From positions 62,001-126,000 of the forward strand of contig NBAZ01000025.1 of assembly GCA_002794735.1 (NCBI GenBank): a stretch of 64,000 nt of DNA, in the 5' to 3' direction. Each line of letters opens with the position of its first letter. The first letter of the stretch is position 1. The translations under genes were made by a program, and so were the position numbers. Under the pieces are notes generated by a model. The model was given only the letters and a program-made list of their open reading frames with translations. It did not search any database and had not been told where the DNA came from. Below are positions 12,030 to 24,730 of the stretch, in pieces. The DNA is from Pyrrhoderma lamaoense (Eukaryota; Basidiomycota; Agaricomycetes; Hymenochaetales; Hymenochaetaceae).

Positions 12030-13042
12030 ATGACATCCACCTGGGTTTCTCCTGATCCCCTACGACATCCGTGGTTTGCTGCATCCTCACTTAAACGCAA
12101 ACACTCTGAATCTTCGGATGATGACCACGACTCGCCGCTTCGCTCATATCATATACGGGAGCCAGACAGTGATAATGATGGTGTTCCAATGCTTTATCCT
12201 ACTTCAGTACCTGGGTCCTCTGGGAAAGAGGACGAAGAATTAGAAAGAAAGCGAAGACGCTGTGACACCATTGAACGACGGATGGCACGCATGTATATTG
12301 AATCTCAACAACAAAACAATTGGCAAGGTGTGACAGAAGGAATTCCGTTCACCTCACAGCCTATACAACCAGCAATCAATGGATCTTCATATTATACATA
12401 TACCCCGAGGGCGATAATCTATCAACACCCGTGCAATACTCTGTCGAGGAGCCTATTTCATCAGAGTCTCATGGGACAACGTACTCACAAGTTGAAGCGT
12501 CGACCCCCCTATAACAGAAGTACGTATGAAGGGAGCAGAACCTTCTTGGTACGAAAGAGAAAAAGACAGTATGTACCGAGCATCGATAGTACCACTTCCA
12601 CTCTTGTTTACTATCTTATTCCCAGGAATAGTAATTACAGATTTAGATGAAGCTATTGAAGAAGCAGAAGAAGAGTATAAATCGGAAGCAGAGCCTCACC
12701 CCAATGCGTCAGACTACGCTGATACAAATGCTAATTATAGCATTTCATCTGTGCTACTTGAGCACATAAAAAAGCAAGCGAACTTCCCTTATTCCCGCCT
12801 ACGCGTTCTGCATCCAAAGACGCTGCTGGTGCTCTCATTGTATATAGGCCTCCTCCTCTCACACCTTTCCCTGAGGATAATGAGGACAATGAGGTTGATG
12901 AAAATAAGAAGTTTGACGGACCCAGCATAGAAGAGATTGACATCGACACCGCCAACGCGATCTCGTCTTCTGATCTCTTTGAAACCAATAATGTTTCTAT
13001 GGAGATGAGCCTATGGATATGGATATGGATGTCGAGCTTTAG
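12030..13042 (+). CDS. Unrecognised acidic low-complexity protein, four frameshifts in this assembly
   Basis: I do not recognise the family. The start MTSTWVSPDPLRHPWF is followed by a Ser/Asp-rich stretch with KRKHSESSDDDHDS and a basic patch KRRRCDTIERRMARMY, suggesting a nuclear protein. One intron (A|GTATGT at about 12570 to CCCAG at about 12627) leads into RIVITDLDEAIEEAEEEYKS. The C terminus is acidic and ends EPMDMDMDVEL. Four frame changes, each needing one added base, occur at about 12395-12405, in a C6 run at 12504-12509, at 12784-12792 and at 13003-13006. Joined, they give one continuous protein of about 300 residues with uniform Pro/Ser/Asp composition, which is why I treat it as one gene. 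Confidence 0.6.
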
Positions 13043-13442
13043 TCATCTACAAATGCTTTTCTCACTTCACGCTCTGACTTGCTCGTCCTTCTATTTGCTT
13101 TCGATATATCATGGTTTTCTCTTATCCTCTTTCGTCTCATTTTGATCACACCTTCGAAGAATTCCGGCTTTAACGTGCAATAAATCTCCAGGCCTGAAAG
13201 TCAATCGATGCATACCATTTCATATTCATCAAACCTGATGGATGTCTTCTGGTGCTATCTTGAATGTCGAGGCCATAACTTCACCTATTCTCACTCTTAA
13301 CTTTATTCCTTATATTTCAATAGTCAACAACAAAACAATGTCAGACCTAGCAATGTAGAATATACTCGCATGTAATGTAATAACTTATGGAACTTGAAAT
13401 CAGTAACCGTTTGCAATGCAATTGTTGAGTATACTTATGTAA

Positions 13443-14633
<1,191 letters not shown>

Positions 14634-14812
14634 TAACGGAAGAAGCAATTCCAGTATTTATTAGATGGTATATGTATATACCACTTGGATGTGTCATGAT
14701 GCTTTAATTTTATTTCTTACTTTACTGAAAACATCTATAGATTGTTTGAAAACTCTAAGCAAGAGAAGTACCAGTATTGGACTTGCAACGAAAAAATGAT
14801 ACTACTGCCTTC

Positions 14813-16259
14813 TTATATAATATCCGCACATATCTCAGCGAACTTCTTTGGATTGTCCCAATGCATCTTCAGACAGAAATCAATAAGCTAATGCTAGATT
14901 TGGGCTATTCGGAATTACTTACAAAATGGTTTTCTCCAGGTACCGGTAAGAATGAGACTGGGCGAGCCAGAATGTCCATACCCTCATAGTTGAGCATCCT
15001 AACTGCATCTATTTCCTTTTTGAGTTGCCATGTCTCCCATTGTACAGCCCAATATGAGGCAAGTCCGAAAACCACTTGTACTTTCACTTTGGAAGAATCA
15101 TTTCGAGATCATCGGAGAAATCCATTGTTGACAGGCCCGAACCAAAATCAGGAAACTGAGTAGACTTCCCCAGAAACATACCGGAGCCGCAAATAGAGCA
15201 CGGCACACCTGATCACGTAATACTCCAAAGGAAGTCTCATAAGCCGCTTATCAGAACGCTCGTGAGGTTTAGTATCCGCACATTGGACAAAGTCTCGAGC
15301 AGTGAAACTTTCTAGAGTACTCGCACGTAGAGCCTCTTTGGTTTCGGTGTGCGTATCTGGAGAAATTGTAGCGAGGTTTGTGGAGAGAAATAAGTTGAAT
15401 CGCCTTCATCAACAAATACTCCAGTTGATGTAACAGTATCTTGAGAATCAGAGATTCGAGGATATGATGTGGAGTAGGCTGGGTGAGCGTAATAAGATGC
15501 TATCCATTTACCCGTAGTTATACCCCTAATGCGCTCTGGTATAGACTTGTCATCTAATGGATGGTAGCTTCCTTCCGGGCTCGCATATCCGAGACTGTTA
15601 TCCGGTAGTTCTAGGCGATCAAAATCGATAATTTGCCACTACCATAGTACTTTGGGTATGTGACTTACCATACATGACGAAGGTCCTAAGATAGGGTTCA
15701 AGTGTATTAATTATATACTCCGGGTAACTACGAAGATTGGCTAGGAAGGCCAAAGAAGTAATATTTCCTAAGGACCAGCCAAGTAAGGCTAGGCCCCGTC
15801 AGCTCCTGTGTCTGATATCGGTGGTATATGAAGTTCTTCGATTATCCAAACAAGAAACCGAGCGATTTCTAGACCTCGGTCCCGCAGGAATTCCGTAACA
15901 CGTTGTGAAGAGGTTCTAGAACTTCCAAAATCGTTCACGAGCTTATTACTTGAAGAATGTAGAGCAGATAACTCAGAGTCTGTAAATGCCGAAGAACCAA
16001 TGTAATCGCGCCGGTTAAGTGCTATGATTCTTAAGTTTTCTTGCTCGGCGTGAGCAAACAGGCGAGAGAATATCTCTGGAAAATGAAACAAAGTATCAGC
16101 ATAGTCTACGTCTCAAAAACACAAAATTTATGACTAACGAGCATGATATGTGTGCCCATGGATGCACACTAGAGTTTTGTAAGTACTCCCTGAAGGCTTC
16201 CCTGAGTCGATATAAGCGAGCTCAGAGCCGTTTTCATTGACCTTGACTTTCCCAGACAT
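14813..16259 (-). CDS. Alpha/beta hydrolase, several frameshifts in this assembly
   Basis: Serine hydrolase of the alpha/beta fold, substrate unknown. The start MSGKVKVNENGSELAYIDSG is followed by the oxyanion motif VCIHGHTYHA, ALNRRDY and the nucleophile elbow LLGWSLGN. The C-terminal His sits in PGENHF, with MHWDNPKKFAEICADII in the last exon (stop 14813). Frame changes needing one base each are at 15794-15797 (a C4/G4 run before LALLGWSLG), about 15380-15383, about 15237-15241, about 15179-15183 and about 15086-15091; the last two are less certain. Restored, the reading runs through the family's C-terminal half. An upstream open frame to 16482 does not join in frame and is left out. Confidence 0.75.
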
Positions 16260-17410
16260 TTATGAGGTTAAAATTGCACTGAGTGGATGGAGAGTCTAAG
16301 AATTTGAGCTCAGGCTTAAACCAGTCTTCATGGATGCGTCTTATAAGCTCTTCAGTAGATGAAATATTATTGCTTAAAGGAGATTCTACCTCAGTTGGGT
16401 AGAACATAGGGTTGCATGTCAATGGGAGAATGTAGCTGCGCATTGATACTACAGACTTAGCAACCAGTGTTAAGCTATTCATAGATCAATTCAACTTGCG
16501 TGGAGCATACTATAGTGATGCAAGCTCATGCCTGGCACAGTGATTACACCGTCATAAATTTCTTAAGTTTCCAATTATTTTCCATATAAGACTTGACGTG
16601 TACCATGCGTTTCTTGACGTTAATATGTAATTGATAACTGAAAGAACAGACTTTGGGCATTCCGAGGCAACCGCTTCAACGATAACTTACTTATTGATTA
16701 CTTTAATTATCAGACTGGTCACCAGGTGTATCAGAAATAGTATTAGTTGCGTGTACGAACACAGAGAAAAAAATTTCTCGCATATGACCCCGATATGTTG
16801 GGATCGAGATATCGTTTGTCAGTTGTGGTGTAGCGCGCTCAAATGCTTAAATCATGAAAGTTTTTTATATGTGCAGTTTTACTCCATCATTGACTTAATA
16901 TTAGGGTGTTATAAATGTCTTTGCCCTACATGTATATCTTGACGATCCATTAATGAAGATTTTAAAGGCACTATAAAACTTGAATAACAGATATCAAACC
17001 ACTATTATAAACCGCATCACATGTGCACCAATATGTTCGTAAGTCTCCCGCATCGGCTGCTGGCTGTGTTTGTTAGGAATATGAACTTAAAGTTGCTTAA
17101 TTTGTCTATGTTTCAAAACTTGATGTGCCAAGAACAAAGTCTAATGTGAGCGTATCTCAAAAGCACCGGTGATTGGAATTTGCCCTTGTACTTTGACGGC
17201 CGCTGTGGGCCGAGTAGACTGGGAAAAGTGAGAATTTGCAGGTTATCAATAATATGTGTCCGAAACGGATGTCGGTATTGGATAGTAATGAGATGAAATC
17301 CCCAACAATTGCAAAAACGACCTTTAATAAAGATAAGACAAGGATGCTCTGATAACCTTAAATGCTATGCTTAAAATATCTATATATTCTATAATTAGTA
17401 TTATAGATAT
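16260..17410. other. Intergenic: hydrolase 5' flank to tRNA
   Basis: About 1.15 kb with no supported gene. It contains the hydrolase promoter and the 5' flank of tRNA-Arg. Confidence 0.5.
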
Positions 17411-17489
17411 GGCCGCCTGGCGAAATGGTATCGCGTCTGACTACGATTTGGTAATCAGGAGATTGCAGGTTCGACCCCTGCGGTGGTCA
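17411..17489 (+). tRNA. tRNA-Arg(ACG) with 7-nt intron
   Basis: Cloverleaf folds by eye: acceptor GGCCGCC/GGTGGTC with discriminator A, D stem GCGA/TCGC, anticodon stem TCTGA/TCAGG, T stem GCAGG/CCTGC with loop TTCGACC. The anticodon loop is interrupted after position 37: CTACGA, then TTTGGTA (17447-17453), then A. Splicing gives loop CTACGAA, anticodon ACG at 17443-17445. Internal A box TGGCGAAATGG and B box GGTTCGACCCC are present; a T-rich pol III terminator follows at about 17489-17499. Confidence 0.88.
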
Positions 17490-17500
17490 TTTGATTTTTT
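17490..17500 (+). terminator. RNA polymerase III terminator
   Basis: TTTGATTTTTT directly after the tRNA 3' end; a run of six T on the coding strand is a standard pol III stop signal. Confidence 0.7.
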
Positions 17501-17748
17501 GGATGAAGTTTTTCAAGGTTTTGTTTTAGAAAAAAACCCGCATATAATTGGGAATGACAGGGAAGATAGTAATAGAAGATTCTACAAATGGAGGTCAGTA
17601 CGCCGACGAAGAACGCTTAAGTACTTTTCTTATTGTCAATCATTCCTACTTTTTTATTAGAACTCAAATTAATGTGGTCACTATATTCCCGATCATGCCT
17701 GTATGGAACTACCGGTCGAATTACATATAAGATAACACGTTAAGACGA

Positions 17749-18269
17749 TCAAAGAGAAACATCAATGGGGACACATCCAAGAGCAACAACTCCATCTAAA
17801 TTGTTTCAATCAGTTTTTCTTATTTTGTAGATATAATATACGTATTTTTATACGTACTGAAGCTATTATCTTCACAGCAGACAGGGTTTGCACTGCATGA
17901 GTTCCCTCCGGCACCGAAAACCTACAAGTCGCTATGAGTATTCGAGTCTGTTAGCGTGATTCAACCACTTACCGAAACTGGGTCGCAAGTAATACCAATA
18001 GGAATATTGGCATCCTGAGTAGAAATTCCGAGAATGGAAAGCAAGCTTGCTACGGAAGGAGCCCCAGCAGGTTGCACAGTGTTGCAGCACTGTATCGGGC
18101 CTGCGTTGCACTGTTTCATTGTTAGTCAGACCATGTGTATCCAATCGTAAACTCTTACCTGGCTGATGGACGTATTAGTAGAGCTTGAAGTTGAAGGCTC
18201 TCCAGGTGTCGGCGTAGCGACCGCAAGGAGTGCAAAAGCAGCTACCAGAGTGAGTTTGAAGAACATCAT
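17749..18269 (-). CDS. Class I hydrophobin 2
   Basis: Second secreted class I hydrophobin. Exons 18159-18269, 17973-18110, 17858-17921 and 17749-17795 encode about 118 residues. Signal peptide MMFFKLTLVAAFALLAVA; then a Ser/Thr-rich linker longer than in hydrophobin 1. Eight Cys in the class I spacing, with pairs in IQCCN and PVCCED, and the end VPIDVSL. Exons 2, 3 and 4 are 138, 64 and 47 nt, identical in length and phase to hydrophobin 1, so the two are recent or constrained paralogues in inverted orientation about 7.5 kb apart. The second ATG (18266) has A at -3 and may be the real start. No frame problem. Confidence 0.96.
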
Positions 18270-18340
18270 GAAGTAGTGTAGAAAGTTATAGCTGCGAAAC
18301 CGGAAGATAAAGGTGCTGCTCTCAACTCCACCACCTCGTC

Positions 18341-18350
18341 CACCTTTTAT
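18341..18350 (-). promoter_or_regulatory. TATA-like element of hydrophobin gene 2
   Basis: On the minus strand GGATAAAAGG, about 75 bp upstream of the ATG, the same distance as the TATA box of hydrophobin 1. Confidence 0.45.
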
Positions 18351-19649
18351 CCTGAGGTTGTTCTGGCCTGAGCATTCGCATGAAGGACTTTAGACGATGC
18401 ACTAATCGTCTGCTATGAGCTAAAGCAAGTCGCCATGTAGAACTGTCTTGATATTAAAATGATCTAAGCCTAACAAATGTGGCTATAGAGCTCGATCATG
18501 AGTCCATACTCTTCAAGTTGAGTGCCCATGACTTGATCGAACCAATGAACTACTGTTTTACGACAACTTGCAAGAAAGACAATAATGAAAAGAGCCCATT
18601 CTTCCTTAAGCCCCATTTCTCGGGAAGACGAACATTGACAGAAGGGAATGGACAAGCATACTGATATGCTTAGAGAAGTCACGATCGAATGATCAAGAGC
18701 CATCGGTATAATGTACTTCAATGATATACTAATAGGGTCCAAGGGCAACGGGAAGAATATTGACTAGAAAACATAGGCCTTTACTTGCTCCAATACTTTT
18801 ACCTCCCTTGTCCCAAAGAATACAGCAAACAAGTATATCAAGTATTGCATTCAAGGGCGGACCGGAGAAGCCTCCTGTTGGTTGCTCTTAGTGTGTGAGG
18901 CGCCATCTCCGAGTAGATAATGTCCCATGACTAGCGTATGAACCGTATGGTTCCATAAAGAATAAACCCGACAAGATTGGCTGGAAGGCGCTAAATGGGA
19001 ATGTTTTCAGAATAAAACATAAGAATGGTACTAAAATAAGAGTACCATGTATTCCATGCCTACGAAAAAGGAACTTTGAAGCGATGTTATTATAACTTCT
19101 AGGCTTCCTCGCAACCAAAATACTAGCTGATTCTCATGATTCCGGTAGTTTTTCATGCATCTGACTCGTATCTCCCCATTACAACCCTTTGAAAAACGGG
19201 GAAGGGACGACACGCTCATCTCTATACTAGTCAGATAAAATCATAGTAATAAACAAAACATTTGTCTAATACGTTTGGTTTATATGTAAAGTGAAATCGC
19301 GTGGAATTAGTACCAGTACTAGAAATAGTTTAGTTTAGTAGCCTAAGTAAGGATCGATCTCGCGATTTAAGTCAATTCAAGGAGCCAACACAGACTAATT
19401 TAAAGAATTAATTCATCAATATTTGATGGATTTGAGAAGATTTTTTCCTTCCAATTATTTCCATTACATCAATTCTCTGATGGTTCACTACCGTCTTATA
19501 TTAGTAGCGACTAAGAATAAATGTATATATCCTTATCGATCTATGCTGCGAATCTTCAGAGTGAAGTCATGGCCTGAGTAGTCATCAGGAACTAGCCGAG
19601 TCAAGACCAGGAACTCGAGTATTGATGATATCGATCAATAACATTGAAC
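18351..19649. other. Gene-free tract of 1.3 kb
   Basis: AT-rich region between hydrophobin 2 and the TenA-family gene. No supported gene or RNA; open frames lack family motifs and splice structure. Confidence 0.45.
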
Positions 19650-20419
19650 ATGCTATCAACTCATCTACTATCATGTTCTACTGAAAGCTATATCGAAGCC
19701 ACCCAGCACCCATTTCTGAAAGCTGCTCGTGATCTCACACTCACACATGAACATCTCTCATTCTGGCTCTCCCAAGACCGTATATATGCTGCTCATGCGT
19801 ACCCTAGATTCATTGGCACCCTTATCTCCAAAATCCCATTTTCCTCTACCCATAATGTTGACAGCGAGGAGGAATCAAAGAATAAGCGCCTGCTTGTCGT
19901 GCTTACCGGCGCTCTACAAAACGTTGTGCGCGAAGTGGATTTCTTCCTGGAGGTCAGCAGGAAGTATAACTTAACCTTGGACTGCTGGCCAGAGAGACCA
20001 GAGACAAAATCTTACTGTGCAGAGATGGCTCGAGTTGCGAGCTTATGCTCACTCGAAGAGGGTCTTGTGTTTCTGTGGGCCATGGAACAAGTGAGGTGTC
20101 GGTAATACTAAAGGTCACCATTACTGACAACCTCAAGTAGGCATATCTTGATTCGTGGACTTACGTCGCTAACGGTCTCTCAAACGGTGGAGCAGACGAC
20201 AAAAATACTACTACCCTTGCCATTCGGGACTTTGCAAGGAATTGGTCGAGTAAAGACTTTGTGGACTTTGTAAGAGAATTACAGGGTATAATCGATGGTT
20301 TCCACGTCGCACGTGAATCAGACCTTTGGAGGCGCATAGAAAGTATATGGAAGAGGGTCATAGAGCTTGAAGTTGATTTTTGGCCTAGGTTAGCTGAAGA
20401 GTCCCTTATGAGGAAATAA
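19650..20419 (+). CDS. TenA/THI-4 family protein (haem-oxygenase-like fold)
   Basis: Member of the TenA family, whose bacterial and fungal members hydrolyse thiamin breakdown products for salvage; some fungal members have no proven activity. Exons 19650-20090 and 20141-20419, with a 50-nt intron, encode 239 residues. Family signatures: LSFWLSQDRIYAAHAYPRFI near the N terminus, SLEEGLVFLWAMEQAYLDSW across the splice junction, and VIELEVDFWPRL at the end. No frame problem. It converges on the BTB gene, stops 60 bp apart, so their 3' UTRs must overlap. Confidence 0.87.
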
Positions 20420-20479
20420 AAATTGCATCAACCCGCAGTTCAATTACATTGTATGATTCTAAGTGTACATTTTTTCACA

Positions 20480-21385
20480 CTAAATACTAATTGGCAAACA
20501 TTCACTTTCGCCTATGAACAGTTCTTTAACCCTGCCAACCATGTACCCCTGAGAGATGAGCGTTCGCCGGCAATTACAACAGGTAAACGACCAGAGGCCA
20601 TCGTTTGGACTCCAAAAAGACTCCTTCTCGAGTTCCTTTCCGAGCGGTGATTTGTCGAGAGATTCTTTGACTCGAAGTCTCATTGTCTCCCAAAGATCCT
20701 GAAAGTACTTTTTACTTGTTCCATCGACCTCCTCCGGGCAAAGACAATCCCACTCAAAAACGACACTATTCGGGTTGTTGCGATTCTCCCACTCGAACCA
20801 GCTCGAAATCGTTTCCTTTCGAGATTCGTGCAATTTAAGTAGTTCGCACAAGTATTCCGAATCTATTCTACGGAGAACATCCATGTTTTTGGTACAAACG
20901 ACCTTCGAGTCAAGAGTCTTCGTAGATGCCCATTTTGCTACCTCGATCCAATTCCATCGTGAAGCTAGTGCATAGAGCTCCAGAGGTTTTGATTTTAAGG
21001 CCTCTGAGCTCATTACGCACATGCGTACTTCAGCGAGAACACGATGCATTTGATATTTATCCGCTGCACAGGTAATCGCCCATGTGGTTTCATAATCCTC
21101 TAACGGAGGAAGACTGAAACTGCCCCTCTCGTTGTCAGTTGATACCGTTGGGTATACAAAATCGAGCAAAACTTCCAAAATTCTGCTGTCTTCATCAAGA
21201 CGTAGAGGATCTTCGTTTAGCGCAGGTGATGCGCACTTTATCATGTTTGCAAAAATACATGATGCATGTTCTAGAATGAGAGTATGCACACGGAAGCAAA
21301 CGTTATCGGACGAAACGAAAACAAGGTCCCCATTCTCGAAGTTATATTTTGAATGAAAAAATTGTGACTCAGATGAGTTCCGCAT
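20480..21385 (-). CDS. BTB/POZ domain protein
   Basis: Single-exon gene of 301 residues. The N-terminal half is a fungal BTB domain: GDLVFVSSDNVCFRVHTLIL, then SCIFANMIKCA and ILEVLLDFVYP, followed by a helical AADKYQMHRVLAEVRMCVMS back region. The C-terminal half (SWFEWENRNNP, WDCLCPEEV, WSFTCCNC) is typical of the large lineage-specific BTB family of Agaricomycetes. The domain mediates dimerisation and often recruits cullin 3; the target is unknown. Start chosen at MRNSSESQFF; a longer frame to 21481 has no ATG. Confidence 0.82.
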   Translation of the reverse strand: MRNSSESQFFHSKYNFENGDLVFVSSDNVCFRVHTLILEHASCIFANMIKCASPALNEDPLRLDEDSRILEVLLDFVYPTVSTDNERGSFSLPPLEDYETTWAITCAADKYQMHRVLAEVRMCVMSSEALKSKPLELYALASRWNWIEVAKWASTKTLDSKVVCTKNMDVLRRIDSEYLCELLKLHESRKETISSWFEWENRNNPNSVVFEWDCLCPEEVDGTSKKYFQDLWETMRLRVKESLDKSPLGKELEKESFWSPNDGLWSFTCCNCRRTLISQGYMVGRVKELFIGESECLPISI

Positions 21386-23249
21386 GACCAGGATATGAGG
21401 AGGCAGAGTTTCAAGACTGTTGGTATCTGATAATTGAGTTTTGAATCGAGTGTCGAATCGAGTGGAGTGAAAGTGGTACACGGTGGTTTGGTTAGTAGAT
21501 GACAGATTTTATGCACCTTTTTAAAGGCACAGGCAAAACCCCTATACTATACTAGCTACGTACTGAACAATAGGCGGTTGTGGCCCATAAGCGCTAAAAT
21601 ATGCGTCGTCACGTCATTTTTCTAGAACGCTTTCCATATATGGATGCTATCTGGTTCACCCATCCAAATAAAGAAATGAATATTGGCAATTGAGGGTTGT
21701 CACATTGCCCAATGTCTGACTTTTACTCTGAACACGTGCCTATCTCAGGTAGATGTTTTAGCTGTCTCCGTTGAGTACTAAACCATTGTCCGAAAGGAAA
21801 AGAGTATCTAAAAACATTTACGGTACCATAGAGAAACGTAATGCCCCATAAAATGAATGGCAAAACGACTTGCGGCTGCCATGTACCAATTCGACAAGCC
21901 TAAATACGATAATATACAGTTTTTCACAACATAAAGGTCTCCTTACGACAAGTCAGGACAGTAACTAAATCTTATGGCTTAGTTCTTTGGGGATACCAGG
22001 AACTAACAAGCAATATGAAAATAAGTTCCGGTAAGGGGCACGTTTAGTATGATGAGAGAAAAATTCTAAACTTCGAAAATGTAGCACTAAAATACTACAA
22101 ATTGCCATGTACAAGTGGTATCTTATTGCTCCTACATAACCCGTCGATTAGCTCAGAACATCAAGATTGTTCAAGTAGCTATCAATATGATTGTTCCTGA
22201 CTTAATTAATACTCGAATGTTCCTTGTCCCAGATCCGTGGAAAGTCTCAATACTACCCGAGTGTCGTTGTTGTTATTGTCTCCCATAGCCGTGGGTTGGC
22301 GATACCGGAGTTCCTGCAGTACGACAAGACGATAATTTTCATCGTGAGTAGACCCACTTCCATGGGTCTGTCTCAGCAAAGTGTGTCTCCCTAATATCGT
22401 GGGGATAGACAACGTTTCTTACAATACACACGCGAAATACCTAATGTTTTTGTATACCTAGCGCAATCACGTCGTAGTGAATCATACTATGACAAGACAT
22501 AATCCCACTGCATTAGTTCGGTTTCTATGGATGTTTCATATCAGGCCCAATGATTTATCAAAAGGGAGATATCCTCTAATTCGAGCGGGGTGATGATATA
22601 TTCGGATCCGTGAGTTGGGCAAATAAGACAATACCTACGGACCTGATCTAGGCTCGCTTTGCCCTACATGGGAGCGACATTGCTTTTATGTCACTGCTAG
22701 AGCATCTATCATTTGAACATTCCGCTTCTTTCTTTGCTCTTGGCCAATCTTGTCTTCTTGATTTCTTGAAAGCAGACACGTGCCGAAGTCCAAATGGATA
22801 GGTGCCGATCCACTGAAGCCCGCAGATCGTTATACTGAATAGGTTCCCAAGCTTTATGGTTCAAAAATTTACTGCATATGCCTTTGCTTACTAATGTCTT
22901 GACACAAAGGTTCGGGTCTGATGAATATTGATACCATGGGACAAACCAGTTGGTAACTATAAACTTTCCGTCTTCTTACTCATGATCTGTCAGCCTTTCG
23001 GGGCTATCGGTGGCTTTAGTATCTTTTGGCTGATATCAATAGTTACTAAATAACATCTCGCTCACCACTCATTGGAGGTTGAAATACCAAATAGCGTTGT
23101 ATTACACTCTTCCCGCTCGCTGAGTGGCTAGTTCAAAATTGCCACCTGCTCTCATCGTTGAGAAAAAATTATTCTTGCACCTTTTCTCTACAAACAATAG
23201 TCATCTCAAAAACACAAAAAGTATTACTCTACAGAAAGTCAAGATATGG
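21386..23249. other. Gene-free tract of 1.9 kb
   Basis: AT-rich interval between the BTB gene and the peroxidase. I see no coding exon or RNA I can support. The right end is the peroxidase promoter. Confidence 0.45.
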
Positions 23250-23257
23250 TATAAAAG
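23250..23257 (+). promoter_or_regulatory. TATA box of manganese peroxidase gene
   Basis: TATAAAAG 80 bp upstream of the peroxidase ATG. Confidence 0.65.
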
Positions 23258-23336
23258 CAAAGAGTTGATTCATCTATCCCTCACCGCTGGTGACCTCGCG
23301 GATTAGACTGGGAAAGTCAACACATCTGAATTAAAT

Positions 23337-24730
23337 ATGGTTCTGAAGCTCGCTCTTTCCGTTGTCGCGCTCGCTGCCTATGCTGCCGGTGCTGCTACCA
23401 CCAGACGTGTGGTATGCAGTGATGGAAACGTCGCTAGTGATGAAGCTGTATGCCTTCACCTCTTGTTGCAAAGAAAGATACTAACTAAATTCTTTTAGTG
23501 TTGTGCTTTCTTCGCTCTACGTGATGATCTTCAACAGAACCTTTTCGAAGGACAATGTGGTGAAGATGTTCATGAATCTCTTCGTTTGACGTTCCATGAT
23601 GGTGTCAGCTTTTCAAAATCCGGAAACTTCACTGGTGGAGGAGCAGATGGTAGTATTCTCCTCTTCGGTGATATAGAAACTGCGTTCGCAGAAAATGACG
23701 GAACCGACGATGGTGTTGATGCACTTGCACCTTTCCTTACTCGTCATCTTGTTACTGCTGGAGGTAGGCACCTCATCAAATGGCGCCTTAATATTAATGG
23801 CCCGATCTCTGACATTTTTATAGACTTAATTCAGTTTGCTGCTGCTGTCGGTCTCTCCAACTGTCCCGGTGCACCCCAACTCCAGTTCCTCGTCGGACGC
23901 CCGAATGCGACTGCCCCTGCCAAGATGGTGCCATCCCAGGACCGGCAGACTCTGTCGACAGTATCCTAGCCCGCTTTGCTGATGCCGGGTTCACCTCCGA
24001 AGAAGTTATCCATCTCCTTGCAAGTCACACAGTCGCACGATCGGACACAATTATTCCCGGACATGAAGCGACCCCATTCGACTCGACTCCATTCAACTTC
24101 GACGGTCAATTCTTCCTCGAGACCTTGCTAAAGGGAACCATTGTCCCCTTCAACAGAAGCGAACCTAACGTAACTGGTGGTGAGACAACTGCTCCCCTCG
24201 CAGCAGAGGGTGGTATGCGTCTCCAATCCGACTTTGCCCTAGCTCGTGACAGTGTATGGATGCTTTTATTTCTGCTTTGCCCCTAGTTACAAAACTAAGG
24301 ATTATATTTCTAGCGTACTGCTTGCGTCTGGCAGAGCATGGTAGACAACCAGAGTCTCATGATGGCGAACTTCAAAAACTCCATGAAGAAGCTTGCCGTA
24401 GTTGGCCAGGATGTATCAAAACTCGTTGACTGCTCTGATCTGATTCCCGTCCCTCCTCCAGCAGTAAAGGCCCACACAACGTGAGTTTTCACATATCTGA
24501 ATTATAATGTTTTCTAATAACCCTTTCCATAGTTTCCCGGCAGGCTTCGGCCGAGAGGACGTCCAGCAAGCCTGTCCCTTGCCATTCCCAGTTCTTAGGA
24601 CTGACCGTGAGTGTTAAAAACCTAGTATAATTTTTGTGTTCACTCATCTGTTTTCACTTCAGCGGGTCAAGCTACCCAAATCCCAGAATGCCCTGACGGT
24701 GATCTCAATCTTGCTGATTGCCCGTCATAA
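23337..24730 (+). CDS. Class II manganese peroxidase (short type), one frameshift in this assembly
   Basis: Secreted haem peroxidase that oxidises Mn(II) to Mn(III), attacking lignin and phenolics outside the cell. Exons: 23337-23447, 23499-23763, 23824-24253, 24314-24480, 24533-24606 and 24663-24730. Signal peptide [18 protein letters not shown]. Distal Arg and His lie in [11 protein letters not shown]; the proximal His is in [11 protein letters not shown]. All three Mn(II) acids are present: the first Glu of GEDVHES, the Glu before Ser in that motif, and Asp six residues after the proximal His. The Trp of versatile and lignin peroxidases is replaced by His (EVIHLLASH), so this is a Mn-dependent enzyme. 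The tail is short, ending ADCPS. At about 23920-23923 one base is missing between RPNATAPA and [18 protein letters not shown]. Confidence 0.93.

Noticed and set aside
16234..16482. Open frame upstream of the alpha/beta hydrolase as an N-terminal extension
   Set aside because: It ends in a stop and overlaps the hydrolase start in another frame; the family starts at MSGKVKV.
22206..22412. Short minus-strand open frame upstream of MnP
   Set aside because: No motif, isolated, average random length for this base composition.
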